Origin: Prochlorococcus sp. HOT208_60m_808G21
Lineage (GTDB): Bacteria > Cyanobacteriota > Cyanobacteriia > PCC-6307 > Cyanobiaceae
Direction: 5' to 3'
Length of the DNA stretch: 41,202 bases
Assembly: GCA_002026015.1 (NCBI GenBank)
Contig: MWOY01000154.1
Span: 1 to 41,202, forward strand
Shown here: one piece after another, positions 18,401 through 26,460 of the stretch
How positions within the stretch are numbered: position 1 is the stretch's first letter
How the letters are laid out: each line of letters opens with the position of its first letter
Notes under the pieces: generated by a model
What the model saw: the letters and a program-made list of their open reading frames with translations, nothing else
The model's database searches: none
What the model was told of the DNA's origin: nothing
Position numbers and translations under genes: made by a program

Positions 18401-20058
18401 AATATCTAAGAAGTGGTAAACAACTCGAAATTAAAATGGCTCAAGGTGCAAAACCCGGAGAGGGGGGACAATTACCTGGTCCAAAAGTTGATTCTTACAT
18501 CGCAAAACTAAGAAATAGTAAACCTGGAGTAGCTTTAATATCTCCTCCCCCGCATCATGATATTTATTCAATTGAAGATTTGGCTCAACTTATCCACGAC
18601 TTACACCAAGTTCATCCAAAAGCGAAAGTAAGCGTTAAACTTGTTTCTGAAATAGGTATAGGAACTATTGCTGCTGGAGTAAGCAAAGCTAATGCAGATG
18701 TAATTCAAATATCAGGCCATGACGGAGGCACAGGTGCATCACCCCTGAGTTCTATTAAACATGCAGGTTTACCATGGGAACTAGGTGTTGCTGAGGTTCA
18801 TAAATCTCTCTTAGAGAATAACTTACGCGAAAGAGTAATTTTGAGAACTGATGGAGGTCTTAAAACAGGCTGGGATGTAGTTATTGCAGCTTTACTAGGT
18901 GCTGAAGAATACGGTTTTGGTTCTGTAGCGATGATTGCTGAAGGATGCATAATGGCTCGGGTTTGTCATACAAACAAGTGTCCGGTTGGAGTTGCTACCC
19001 AAAAAGAAGAATTAAGAAAAAGATTTAAAGGTATTCCAGAAAATGTTGTCAATTTTTTCTTATATATTGCTGAAGAAGTAAGACAGATAATGAGTAGTAT
19101 CGGTGTTTCTAAAATGGAAGAACTGATTGGTAATCAAGAGTTTATTTCTGCAAGAAATATCGACCTTCCAAAAACTTCTAATATTGATCTTTCTTCTTTA
19201 GTAAATAAACACTCAACCCCTGATAGATCATGGTTAAAACATTCAAAAACTGCCCATAGTAATGGTTCTGTATTAGAAGACGAGTTTTTGTCTGATACTG
19301 AATTTATAGATTTAATTAAAAATCACGAAACATTAACCAAAGAAATTGAGATAAAAAATACAGATAGAAGCGTTTGTGCGAAAATATCAGGCGAAATCGC
19401 AGAACTTCATGGCAACACTGGCTTCAATGGCGAACTCAACTTAAATTTCAAAGGATATGCAGGACAAAGCTTTGGTGCCTTTTTATTGAAGGGAATGAAT
19501 GTTCAATTAATTGGAGAAGCAAATGATTATGTTTGTAAAGGAATGAATGGAGGAATGCTCACAATAATTCCACCAAAAATAGAAAAATCTTCCTCCGAAC
19601 AGGTTATTTTAGGTAACACCTGTCTTTATGGAGCAACAGGCGGAAAATTATTTGCATTAGGAAAATCGGGAGAAAGATTTGCAGTAAGAAATAGTGGTGC
19701 TACAGCGGTAACAGAAGGAGCAGGTGATCATTGTTGTGAATACATGACTGGTGGAAAAGTAGTTATTCTAGGTTCCACAGGAAGGAATATTGGTGCGGGC
19801 ATGACTGGTGGAATAGCTTTTATAATTGATGAGAATAACGATCTAAGTAATAAAGTTAACAAGGAAATAGTTAGCATTCATAAAATAACTTCATCAAAGC
19901 AGGAAGATATCTTATTAAAAATTATTAGAGAATATCAAGCAAAAACAAATAGCTTAAAGGCTGCCAAAATAATTGAAAATTGGTCTTATTACAAGAGTAC
20001 TTTTAAATTAATAGTTCCCCCAAGCGAAGAAGAAATGCTTGGCATAAAGAAAATGTAA
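15487..20058 (+). CDS. gltB: Ferredoxin-dependent glutamate synthase
   Basis: The protein has 1523 residues, the size of the single-subunit ferredoxin enzyme (Fd-GOGAT; also called glsF/gltS in cyanobacteria). A 27-residue leader precedes CGVGFIA; Cys28 is the expected N-terminal nucleophile of the class II amidotransferase domain after processing. HNGEINTLLGN and RNGLRPARY belong to this domain. The central and FMN-binding domains follow (GGMSLGALSREAHE, GRFGVTPEYL, KPGEGGQLPG, SGHDGGTGASPLSS). The 3Fe-4S site is C-x5-C-x4-C in EGCIMARVCHTNKCPVG. The C-terminal part is the beta-helix (GNTCLYGATGGKLF). It makes two glutamates from glutamine and 2-oxoglutarate, the main ammonium assimilation step with glutamine synthetase. 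A YciI-like gene begins at the base after its stop. Confidence 0.97.
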   Translation: MGESIQRIVGPYQDSFSPNGIIGEKDACGVGFIANIKGVESNWILKQSLKGLNCMEHRGGCGGDSDSGDGAGILCSIPWGYLEEEINLKNNQEFNRGLGMVFMPNKKEKIEVCKSICDQEAEQLNVNKTFWRKVPVNNEILGPLAKANAPFICQWILYIDKKDNQDVERLLFQLRKRIEKKIRETFKNDVGDCEFYFSSLSSRTVVYKGMVRSEILSEFYQDLKEESFKVSFSVYHRRFSTNTLPKWPLAQPMRFLGHNGEINTLLGNINWAKASETHIDDFWGELSNEIKPIVDVNKSDSSNLDATLEINIRSGKPITDSLLKLVPEAFRDQPELEQREDIKAFYEYSASLQEAWDGPALLVFADGNFVGATLDRNGLRPARYSITNDGFVIMGSETGVVDLEEERVIEKGRLGPGQMLAVDFHQNRILRNWEVKSEAAKRHDYKNLLNNRTIKIENNEWVKDCKLKDLELLQQQTAYGFSAEDNDLILDSMASLAKEPTYCMGDDIPLAVLSSKPHILYDYFKQRFAQVTNPPIDPLREKLVMSLEMHLGERCSPFEIKDAKPFVHLQSPILNEEELISIKKSKIKSQTISSLFDLEEGIQGLENQLKAICKQSELSIKEGCSLIIISDKGINPKKTFIPPLLAVGAIHHYLLKKEIRLKASLIIETGQCWSTHHLACLIGYGASAVCPWLTFEAGRHWLKHPKTQKLIDSKKMNPLSIVDVQENIKKALEDGLRKILSKIGISLLSSYHGAQIFEAVGLGSDIIKIAFDGTTSRIAGITLKELTNETLSIHTKAYPEIDLKKLEFLGFVQFRNNGEYHSNNPEMSKVLHSAVKQGPGYDHFETYKKLISNRPTTSLRDLLTINSTRKSIPLEEVESVESICKRFCTGGMSLGALSREAHEVLAVAMNRIGGKSNSGEGGEDPARFNILNDIDENTQSATLPFIKGLENGDTACSAIKQIASGRFGVTPEYLRSGKQLEIKMAQGAKPGEGGQLPGPKVDSYIAKLRNSKPGVALISPPPHHDIYSIEDLAQLIHDLHQVHPKAKVSVKLVSEIGIGTIAAGVSKANADVIQISGHDGGTGASPLSSIKHAGLPWELGVAEVHKSLLENNLRERVILRTDGGLKTGWDVVIAALLGAEEYGFGSVAMIAEGCIMARVCHTNKCPVGVATQKEELRKRFKGIPENVVNFFLYIAEEVRQIMSSIGVSKMEELIGNQEFISARNIDLPKTSNIDLSSLVNKHSTPDRSWLKHSKTAHSNGSVLEDEFLSDTEFIDLIKNHETLTKEIEIKNTDRSVCAKISGEIAELHGNTGFNGELNLNFKGYAGQSFGAFLLKGMNVQLIGEANDYVCKGMNGGMLTIIPPKIEKSSSEQVILGNTCLYGATGGKLFALGKSGERFAVRNSGATAVTEGAGDHCCEYMTGGKVVILGSTGRNIGAGMTGGIAFIIDENNDLSNKVNKEIVSIHKITSSKQEDILLKIIREYQAKTNSLKAAKIIENWSYYKSTFKLIVPPSEEEMLGIKKM

Positions 20059-20352
20059 ATGCCTTTCTTTATAAAAACTGAAATCATAAAAAAAGAATAC
20101 TTAATCAATCATGATTTAAAACAAAAAATAATTAACGAACATATTGATTGGATAAAAAAATTAAAAAAAGAGGGAATTAATATAAAAAGTGGTTTTTTAG
20201 TAGATGAGTTAAAAAGGCCTGGTGAGGGAGGATTACTCATTCTTGAGATGAATAATTATAAAAATGCATTAAAAATCATTAAGAATGATCCAATGATTAA
20301 AAATGATCTAGTTGAATGGAAATTAAATGAGTGGATAGATTCAAATAAATAA
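20059..20352 (+). CDS. YciI-like small protein
   Basis: The protein has 97 residues. EHIDWIKKLKKEGI, SGFLVDELKRPGEGGLLILEM and KIIKNDPMIKNDLVEWKLNEW follow the YCII-related pattern: a helix with a conserved His, a strand rich in Gly, and a segment like ...DPxxxxGLV... The family has a ferredoxin-like fold with ill-defined roles. Its ATG follows the gltB stop with no spacer, so it is probably translated after gltB from the same mRNA. It converges on lipA 6 bp away. Confidence 0.72.
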   Translation: MPFFIKTEIIKKEYLINHDLKQKIINEHIDWIKKLKKEGINIKSGFLVDELKRPGEGGLLILEMNNYKNALKIIKNDPMIKNDLVEWKLNEWIDSNK

Positions 20353-20358
20353 AAATGA

Positions 20359-21252
20359 CTATCTTGGATACTTTTTCATAAGATTTTGAATTTCTTCAGC
20401 ATGGTAACTGCTACGAGTTAAAGGAGAACTAACTACTTGCATAAATTCCAAATCTTTTTCCCCGTAAAATTTATAATAATTAAATTTTGAGGGACTCACA
20501 AATCTTTGAACAGGTAAATGATTTGGTCCAGGAGATAAGTATTGGCCAATAGTAACAATATCAACGAAATTACTTTTTAAATCATTGAGAAGACTTAAGA
20601 CCTCCTCATCTTTTTCCCCTAAACCAAGCATAAAACCTGACTTTGTATAAACTTTGGGAGAATATTCTCTGGTCCTTTTAAGCAACTCAAGAGTTCTCTC
20701 ATATTTACCCTGAGGTCTAACTTTTTTATATAGCGAAGACACAGTCTCAATATTATGGTTTAAAACGTTTGGATTTGAATCAAGAACTTTTTCAAGCGCT
20801 TTCCAGTTGCCACAAAGATCAGGTATTAAAAGCTCAATAGTAGTTTCAGGCGATTTTTTTCTTACTTGATAAACACATTCAAAAAATTGCGATGCGCCAC
20901 CATCCTCAAGATCGTCTCTATTAACTGATGTGATTACAACATGTTTAAGCTGCATTCTATAAACAGCTTCTGCTAAACGATATGGTTCTGTTGGATCTAA
21001 TTCTCTTTTAGATCTATCAAAATCAATATCGCAATATGGACATGCCCTAGTACAGCCAGGTCCCATTATAAGAAAAGTAGCAGTGCCACTTGCAAAACAT
21101 TCACCAATATTTGGACAACTTGCCTCTTGACACACAGTATTGAGATTTAAATCATTTAACAAATTTGCAGTATTCCCAATTCTCTCAACTTGAGGAGCTT
21201 TTACTCTCAACCAATCAGGTTTTGAAATTAAACTATTGGAATTATTAGTCAA
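20359..21252 (-). CDS. lipA: Lipoyl synthase
   Basis: The protein has 297 residues. Both iron-sulfur signatures are present: [12 protein letters not shown] (C-x4-C-x5-C, auxiliary cluster that donates sulfur) and CTRACPYC (C-x3-C-x2-C, radical SAM cluster). [17 protein letters not shown] and HNIETV are further hallmarks, and SSYHAEE is the C-terminal motif. It inserts two sulfurs into octanoyl groups on pyruvate dehydrogenase E2 and glycine cleavage H protein. Cyanobacteria often carry two lipA genes; this may be either. A 291-bp spacer separates its start from the recombinase-like gene. Confidence 0.96.
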   Translation of the reverse strand: MTNNSNSLISKPDWLRVKAPQVERIGNTANLLNDLNLNTVCQEASCPNIGECFASGTATFLIMGPGCTRACPYCDIDFDRSKRELDPTEPYRLAEAVYRMQLKHVVITSVNRDDLEDGGASQFFECVYQVRKKSPETTIELLIPDLCGNWKALEKVLDSNPNVLNHNIETVSSLYKKVRPQGKYERTLELLKRTREYSPKVYTKSGFMLGLGEKDEEVLSLLNDLKSNFVDIVTIGQYLSPGPNHLPVQRFVSPSKFNYYKFYGEKDLEFMQVVSSPLTRSSYHAEEIQNLMKKYPR

Positions 21253-21543
21253 ATTAATTTTTTCTAGCCTGTATTCTTATTTTACTAAAAACATTTTGAA
21301 TTAACTATTAATAATTTCAAAAATGAAGACTATTTAATAGAGGTCAAAAAATAAATGAATTTAAATAGTCCATCGATAATCTAAAAAATCCTAATTCAAG
21401 TTAATAATTACAAAATATTTTGTTCTATCAACTAAGGATAAAACAGTATTTAGAGCGTTATTTTTAATATAGATATCAGAACACTTTTTTATCCATTTTT
21501 TAATTAGTTTTTATGTAATATTAATGTTTTTTTGTACTAAAAA
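21253..21543. promoter_or_regulatory. Divergent lipA / recombinase-like spacer (291 bp)
   Basis: This is one of the longer non-coding gaps. It contains a perfect 10-bp inverted repeat, GACTATTTAA at 21328-21337 with TTAAATAGTC at 21361-21370 (23-nt loop), 76 to 118 bp upstream of lipA. Several T-rich tracts precede the recombinase-like gene. I see no reading frame and no RNA gene that I can name. Confidence 0.4.
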
Positions 21544-22218
21544 GTGTTTTTTTTTCTATTTATTGATACAGTAAAAAATATACGTAATAAAACATTGACT
21601 CTCAAATTTAAAAGAAAGCGTATTTTACTATCTGAAAAAAATAAAAACTCTAAAGCAATAGGTTATGCTAGGGCTACTAATAATGAATATGAATATTTAG
21701 AAGAACAAATAAACATTTTAAAGGAAGAGGGTTGCAGTTTAGTTTTCTCTGAATTGATAAGTTTAGATGAAGAAATCAAACCCCAATTCAATAAAGCTAT
21801 AAATTGCTTGTCTAAAGGCGATCAATTAATAATAACGCAACTTGATCGAGCGTTTAAAAATAAAAAAGAATGTTTGAGGACAATAAATAAACTTATTAAT
21901 AAGGATATTCAATTGCGAACTTTGAGTGGTTTTTTTGCGGCTAATGAATCAACTAAAGCAAATTCTTCAATTTTTCAGATTTTATATGAATTAGATAATT
22001 TAGAAGACAAAAATTCAAGTGAAAGAAAAAAAGAACAACTAATGCGCAGAAAATTATCCGGAAAGAATCTAGGAGGAAGGCCCAAAATAAGTTCTTTAAA
22101 AGAATCTTTAGTAATCAGATTACGTAATGAGGGATATTCATATCGATCAATCAGATCACAAACAGGAATTGCATTATCAACAATAAGAAGAGTTATTTTG
22201 GAAGGAGAATTAACATAA
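21544..22218 (+). CDS. Degenerate serine-recombinase (resolvase/invertase) homologue
   Basis: With the GTG start at 21544 the protein has 224 residues, but the first residues read a poly-T tract (FFFLF), so a later start such as TTG 21595 is as likely. From about residue 37 it follows the resolvase fold: KAIGYARATNNE, EEQINILKEEGC, KGDQLIITQLDRAFKN. The C-terminus is the Hin-type DNA-binding part: GRPKISSLKESLVIRLRNEGYSYRSIRSQTGIALSTIRRVI. In active enzymes the first motif is YARVST with the nucleophilic serine; here it is YARAT, with Thr45 at that place. The Arg of DRLGR is Lys105. I infer loss of strand-exchange activity and use as a DNA-binding regulator. It is followed after 1 bp by an acidic 70-residue gene. 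Confidence 0.75.
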   Translation: MFFFLFIDTVKNIRNKTLTLKFKRKRILLSEKNKNSKAIGYARATNNEYEYLEEQINILKEEGCSLVFSELISLDEEIKPQFNKAINCLSKGDQLIITQLDRAFKNKKECLRTINKLINKDIQLRTLSGFFAANESTKANSSIFQILYELDNLEDKNSSERKKEQLMRRKLSGKNLGGRPKISSLKESLVIRLRNEGYSYRSIRSQTGIALSTIRRVILEGELT

Positions 22219-22219
22219 A

Positions 22220-22432
22220 ATGAGGAAGAAAGAAATTGAAAATTTAATTAAAGAAAATTTTAAAGATACAGCATTACGTATTTATGAATTAGATAATGAA
22301 GATAGAAAAAGTTTGCTAGCAGAATATAGAGAATGGATTATGAATGATTTAGATTCTGAGGAGGTAATGATGTTACCTTATGAAGCTTATACTAATGAAT
22401 TAGATTCTAATTACTTAGACGATTTACTTTAG
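22220..22432 (+). CDS. Acidic 70-residue protein coupled to the recombinase-like gene
   Basis: The ATG lies 1 bp after the recombinase-like stop, so the two genes are almost surely cotranscribed and probably translationally coupled. The product has about 19 acidic and 9 basic residues (net charge near -10), is predicted mostly helical (RKKEIENLIKENFKD, DRKSLLAEYREWIMNDL) and ends acidic (SNYLDDLL). There is no signal peptide. I do not recognise the family. Coupling to a DNA-binding protein and strong acidity would suit an antagonist or partner, but that is inference. Confidence 0.7.
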   Translation: MRKKEIENLIKENFKDTALRIYELDNEDRKSLLAEYREWIMNDLDSEEVMMLPYEAYTNELDSNYLDDLL

Positions 22433-22434
22433 TC

Positions 22435-23337
22435 CTATATTTTATAATTCTTATTAAATCCATAAACTTCTTTGGCTATTAATGGTAAGAAGGAAGTATC
22501 TTTAGAATATTTTTCACCATTACAAAAAACAACTAATAAAGTGTGAAAAGATTGACTATTAGTCCACCAAGCTGAATCATGTCTAACTTCAGACATTAAG
22601 CCTGCTTTACTCCAAAGATTAATGCTTTCTGGTAGTCCTTCACCCAAAAAACCCTCTATTTGATTAAGAGAATCGTTTTTAAGAACAACTTTATTTAAAT
22701 TTCTTTTTAAAAAACTTCGTAAATTTAAGTCATTTTTTTGATAATCGATATGAATCATAATTTCCTCCAAAACCCTTGCAGCTGAATCAGAATTCATAGC
22801 GTTTCTATTTTTATTATCATTCCCATAAAATTCTTTTTCACGACCATATGGTCCATCATCCCAGGTCTTCTGACAGCAATTTATACCACTCAATTCCTCC
22901 CAATGTAAATCATGTAGCCAATCATTTATTATACTCCTTTGATATTTCCAATTCTCCCATAATTCCCCTTCAATACAAGGTCCACTTGTTGTTCCAGTAA
23001 GTAAATCAATTAAAAAGCATGTTGCATTATTACTTGAGAAAGACAACATTTTCCTTACAGCATCATTAAGTTCATCTGATAATAATAAACTTCCTTTTTT
23101 AATCCAATAAAATGCAGCAAGGCCATAAACCAACTTGACTATGCTAGCAGGGTAAACCATTTTTTTATTATTAATACCAGTTCCAAAACCTTTAAATACA
23201 CGGTTATTTTCACTTTTATAATTAATCCAAGTTATAGCAATATCTTCTCTTGAAAAATCTTTATTATGAGTACATACTCTCCCTAAAATATCATTTAGGG
23301 CTAGACCCATTTCTTTACTTAAATAGTAAAAGGACAT
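22435..23337 (-). CDS. Class A beta-lactamase / DD-peptidase-like serine hydrolase
   Basis: The protein has 300 residues. The serine penicillin-recognising fold shows its three elements: S65-x-x-K68 in PASIVKLVYG, an S-x-N motif in SFSSNNATCF (about 101-104), and K-x-G as K244-A-G in WSKAGLMSEVRHDSAWW. MNSDSAARVLEEI fits the helix after the omega loop of class A enzymes. The catalytic glutamate of true class A beta-lactamases is not obvious, and no signal peptide is seen, so whether it is a penicillinase, a wall peptidase or a cytoplasmic relative is open. A shorter product from Met10 is possible. Its ATG is only 3 bp from the ATG of the divergent NlpC/P60 gene, another wall-type hydrolase. 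Confidence 0.75.
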   Translation of the reverse strand: MSFYYLSKEMGLALNDILGRVCTHNKDFSREDIAITWINYKSENNRVFKGFGTGINNKKMVYPASIVKLVYGLAAFYWIKKGSLLLSDELNDAVRKMLSFSSNNATCFLIDLLTGTTSGPCIEGELWENWKYQRSIINDWLHDLHWEELSGINCCQKTWDDGPYGREKEFYGNDNKNRNAMNSDSAARVLEEIMIHIDYQKNDLNLRSFLKRNLNKVVLKNDSLNQIEGFLGEGLPESINLWSKAGLMSEVRHDSAWWTNSQSFHTLLVVFCNGEKYSKDTSFLPLIAKEVYGFNKNYKI

Positions 23338-23340
23338 TGT

Positions 23341-24099
23341 ATGGAAAGTTATAAAAAACCTATCTCACTATTTAAACAAACTAATTTTTCAAAAACTATT
23401 TGGTGGAAATTAAAAGTTAATATTTCTGGATATCAAAATGAAACAGAAAATAAATTAGTTACTGAAATATTTAAAAATAGAATTTTTAGGCTTATTTATC
23501 CAAATATTTATCAAAACAACTATAAATTTTCAAGAATACTAGTTCAACTATATGAAGATGGTTACATCTGTTGGATAAATTTAGATGGATTGATTATTGA
23601 AAAATATGAATTAAATAAAACTGAGAGTTTAAAAAATGAATACTTCCTTATAAAAGATAAAATTACCTCAATTTTAAAATGGATAAAGGATCAAGCTGAG
23701 TTAACTAATGAATACCTTTGGGGAGGCACATTAGGACCAAATTTTGATTGTTCCGGTTTAATTCAGACTGCTTTTTTAAAACATCGCATTCTTATACCTC
23801 GAGACTCTTATCAAATAAAAAGTTTTTGTAAACATCTTTTTTATTTCAAAGAGTCATATGCATCTCTTAGACCTGGCGATCTTTTATTTTTTGGAAATAT
23901 AAAAAAATGTGATCATATTGGAATCTACAAAGGAGACGGTTTGTATTACCATAGCTCTGGAAAGGATTTTGGTAGAAATGGAATAGGATTAGATACCCTA
24001 AAGCAGTCTAATGATAAAATCTCATTGCATTACCAATCCAAGCTTATTTCGGCAGGAAGAGTTGTTAGAAATTATAGATGGGACAGGACAATACGTTAG
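23341..24099 (+). CDS. NlpC/P60 family cysteine peptidase
   Basis: The protein has 252 residues. The N-terminal ~110 residues are probably an SH3b-like wall-binding domain (QLYEDGYICWINLDGL). The NlpC/P60 domain follows: LWGGTLGPNFDCSGLIQTAF with nucleophile C137, LRPGDLLFFG, and CDHIGIYKGDGLYYHSSG with H192 and a third polar residue H204. Such enzymes usually cut gamma-D-glutamyl-diaminopimelate bonds in peptidoglycan, which fits the DapL product made in this organism. No signal peptide is evident, as in several cyanobacterial relatives involved in peptide recycling. It shares a 3-bp gap with the divergent serine hydrolase. Confidence 0.88.
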   Translation: MESYKKPISLFKQTNFSKTIWWKLKVNISGYQNETENKLVTEIFKNRIFRLIYPNIYQNNYKFSRILVQLYEDGYICWINLDGLIIEKYELNKTESLKNEYFLIKDKITSILKWIKDQAELTNEYLWGGTLGPNFDCSGLIQTAFLKHRILIPRDSYQIKSFCKHLFYFKESYASLRPGDLLFFGNIKKCDHIGIYKGDGLYYHSSGKDFGRNGIGLDTLKQSNDKISLHYQSKLISAGRVVRNYRWDRTIR

Positions 24100-24164
24100 T
24101 AAGTAGAGCTCACCTTTTAATTTAAAATTAAATTTTAAATATTACTTATCCTTTTATTTAGGAA

Positions 24165-24764
24165 TTACCCAGCAGTCCAAATATTTTTGATAATTGGCAT
24201 TATGGTATCTAAGTGTAATGTCCCAACAAGTAGCCAAGCAAATACAGCTCCTCCACAGCCTCCTAACCAAAATCCACTTGTAAAATCAGCCCAACCAGCT
24301 CTTGTAAATAAGTCCTTTGGCGGATTATTAACAGTCGCATCTGGAGGTTGAACATTAGGTGCTTTACCTGGTGCATTATAAAGAACTAAAAGTGCTGTCA
24401 AAATATGAACAGCTCCAATAGCCGCAAGAAGTCCAGCAGTTAGAGCAAATTCAGAATTTCTTAGTGGGCCTGTCATAGTGAAAGGACCGTATAGGAGATA
24501 TCCAAAAGCTGCTCCAGTTTCTAAGCCTCTAAAATTAGGAGAAATTCCTTCTCTATAAAAAGGCAAATTATTTATAAAAGCTTTGGTAAAATAGCCACTA
24601 TTAACTGGGGTAGCTAAATTACCAACACATGGATCAGCAACAGTTTTTACTGCCCATTGTTCTGCAACACCAATATCATTTGGTTGAACAGAATTATCTA
24701 TGTATTTCTCATCAAACTTAATTGAACTTGTTGATTCTGAGAATGATTTTTGAAAGTCGCTCAT
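24165..24764 (-). CDS. psaL: Photosystem I subunit XI
   Basis: The protein has 199 residues, at the long end for PsaL. Typical segments are [37 protein letters not shown] and [31 protein letters not shown], then a last membrane span [21 protein letters not shown]. PsaL forms the trimer contact of photosystem I in thylakoids. An N-terminal extension of about 30 polar residues precedes the conserved part. It follows psaI by 27 bp on the same strand, the usual cyanobacterial psaI-psaL pair. Confidence 0.97.
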   Translation of the reverse strand: MSDFQKSFSESTSSIKFDEKYIDNSVQPNDIGVAEQWAVKTVADPCVGNLATPVNSGYFTKAFINNLPFYREGISPNFRGLETGAAFGYLLYGPFTMTGPLRNSEFALTAGLLAAIGAVHILTALLVLYNAPGKAPNVQPPDATVNNPPKDLFTRAGWADFTSGFWLGGCGGAVFAWLLVGTLHLDTIMPIIKNIWTAG

Positions 24765-24791
24765 TTTTTTAATAGTTTAGTGTTTAATAAT

Positions 24792-24905
24792 TTATTCAGT
24801 TGCTGTAATAAATCTTCCAATCAATACGATAAAAACAGCAGGCATTGCTATACCAATTAATGGAACAAAAATTGAGGGTAAAAGACTTGGTAAATCAGAT
24901 GGCAT
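24792..24905 (-). CDS. psaI: Photosystem I subunit VIII
   Basis: This short gene encodes 37 residues: MPSDLPSLLPSIFVPLIG, then AMPAVFIVLIGRFITATE. The single hydrophobic helix with the FVPLIG...FIVLIGR pattern is characteristic of PsaI, which packs beside PsaL and stabilises it. It is too short for length-based gene finding but its sequence and its place 27 bp upstream of psaL make the call firm. Stop TAA at 24792-24794; start ATG at 24903-24905. Confidence 0.93.
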   Translation of the reverse strand: MPSDLPSLLPSIFVPLIGIAMPAVFIVLIGRFITATE

Positions 24906-24997
24906 AGTTCTTTAAACATCTTTAAACACTTTAGTATTTATCTGCTAAATAATGTTAATTTTATTACTGGATGATATAAAAATTATTAACTTTTTAC

Positions 24998-25390
24998 ATG
25001 TTAAATTTTTTCGCAATTATACTTATTATTTTTATTGGAATATTACTTCTAGTTTTTAAAAAAAGAAGCTTTAGAAGGTTAATAAATAGCGGCAAATTAC
25101 ATTCTATTAAATTAAAAAAACATAGAAAAAATAATAGTCAATTTCTTTCTACTAAAAAAAGTGTTTTATACAATCACGAAGAAAAAAAGTACTCTGTATT
25201 TCATAAAAATTCTCAAAGAAAGAAAATGTTTAGTCTTTTTAAAGGTAATAAAGAAGACAAATTAAAAGCATTAAAAATTGCGGAAGAATTGGCTGATAAA
25301 TCAACATTATCTATTTTACGAAAAGGATTAAGAGATATGTCTCCTGAAGTGGTTGAAATTTCAGCTTTATTAATCAGAAAATTCAAGTAA
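24998..25390 (+). CDS. Small membrane-anchored protein with a HEAT-like C-terminus
   Basis: The protein has 130 residues. Residues 3-19 (NFFAIILIIFIGILLLVF) are an N-terminal membrane span, followed at once by basic residues (KKRSFRRL), so the rest probably faces the cytoplasm. A basic linker of about 60 residues leads to two helices, EDKLKALKIAEELADKST and DMSPEVVEISALLIRKF, that look like one HEAT-type repeat. I do not know the function. It diverges from psaI and converges on a glycosyltransferase with a 4-bp gap. Confidence 0.65.
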   Translation: MLNFFAIILIIFIGILLLVFKKRSFRRLINSGKLHSIKLKKHRKNNSQFLSTKKSVLYNHEEKKYSVFHKNSQRKKMFSLFKGNKEDKLKALKIAEELADKSTLSILRKGLRDMSPEVVEISALLIRKFK

Positions 25391-25394
25391 AAAT

Positions 25395-26357
25395 TTAATT
25401 TTTATTGGTACTATTTATTGACCTAATTCTATAAATTGGACGCTTTTGACTTTCATGATATGTCCTAATTAAAAGTTCACTCAATAATCCAAAGCTAAAT
25501 AATTGAACCCCAGCAATTCCTAAAATTAATGCAAACATTAGCAACGGACGACTTCCAATATCCTCACCCATTATTTTTAGAACTATCAAATAAGAACTCA
25601 TTACAAGGCTAATCAAAATACTTATAATTCCAACAAAACCAAATCCATACATTGGTCTTGTTAAAAATTTAGTCATAAACCAAACAGTTAGTAAATCCAT
25701 TAAAACTCTAAAAGTTCTATCGATTCCATATTTACTAGATCCATATTGCCTGCTTCTATGATTGACTTTAATTTCTTTGATTCTTGCACCTTCAATCTTT
25801 GCTAAAACGGGCAGAAACCTGTGAAGTTCACCATACAAGTTAATATCATCTATTATTTCTTTCTTAAAAGCTTTTAATGAACATCCATAGTCATGCAACT
25901 TCAAACCTGTTACGTGAGCTATTAATTTATTCGCTATTTTTGATGGTATCTTTCTATTAATTAATTTATCTTTTCTATCAAACCTCCACCCACAAATCAA
26001 ATCATAACCATCATTAATTTCCGAAATTAATGTAGGAATATCATTTGGATCATTCTGTAAATCACCATCCAAAGTAATAATAATTTCACCTTTAGAATTA
26101 TCAAAGCCAGCAGACATTGCTGCAGTTTGCCCATAATTTTTGCGAAGGGAAATTACTGACAATTCTTTAATTTTGAAAGTTAGTTCTTTCAAGACTTGAT
26201 AAGTATTATCGTTAGAACCATCATTGACTACAATCAATTCAAAATTAAATTCATGAAATGACATTACATTTTTAACTTCATCCAATAAAAAACCAATACT
26301 CTCACTTTCGTTGTAAACAGGGATAATAATAGAAATTACTTGTTTTATATCTGACAT
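25395..26357 (-). CDS. GtrB/ArnC-like polyprenyl-phosphate glycosyltransferase
   Basis: The protein has 320 residues. The GT2 domain has SIIIPVYNESESIG, VVNDGSNDNT, LRKNYGQTAAMSAGFD and DGDLQNDP (metal-binding DGD), then GCSLKAF and HRSRQYGSSKYG. Two membrane spans near the C-terminus (GFVGIISILISLVMSSYLIV and LMFALILGIAGVQLFSFGLL) complete the architecture of enzymes that load a sugar onto polyprenyl phosphate. That lipid-linked sugar is the donor used by ArnT/PMT-type transferases such as the one ending at 376, though the two genes are far apart. It lies downstream of psaB but beyond a strong terminator. Confidence 0.85.
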   Translation of the reverse strand: MSDIKQVISIIIPVYNESESIGFLLDEVKNVMSFHEFNFELIVVNDGSNDNTYQVLKELTFKIKELSVISLRKNYGQTAAMSAGFDNSKGEIIITLDGDLQNDPNDIPTLISEINDGYDLICGWRFDRKDKLINRKIPSKIANKLIAHVTGLKLHDYGCSLKAFKKEIIDDINLYGELHRFLPVLAKIEGARIKEIKVNHRSRQYGSSKYGIDRTFRVLMDLLTVWFMTKFLTRPMYGFGFVGIISILISLVMSSYLIVLKIMGEDIGSRPLLMFALILGIAGVQLFSFGLLSELLIRTYHESQKRPIYRIRSINSTNKN

Positions 26358-26413
26358 TTATATTTAATAATATTTATATAATTTTAACTTAATTTTGAGC
26401 ATTAAAATTAAAC

Positions 26414-26442
26414 AAAAAAAATCACCACAAATGTGGTGATTT
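26414..26442 (-). terminator. Rho-independent terminator of psaA-psaB
   Basis: Reading leftward, a GC-rich stem (AAATCACCACA pairing with TGTGGTGATTT, 26419-26442, tight loop) is followed directly by a run of eight T residues. It begins 18 bp after the psaB stop. This is the clearest intrinsic terminator in the window. Confidence 0.85.
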
Positions 26443-26460
26443 AGATTATTTAAGAAAAAT

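Noticed and set aside
21544..22432. An active invertible or transposing element around the recombinase-like gene
   Set aside because: Catalytic residues are substituted and I found no paired inverted repeats or target duplications flanking the block.
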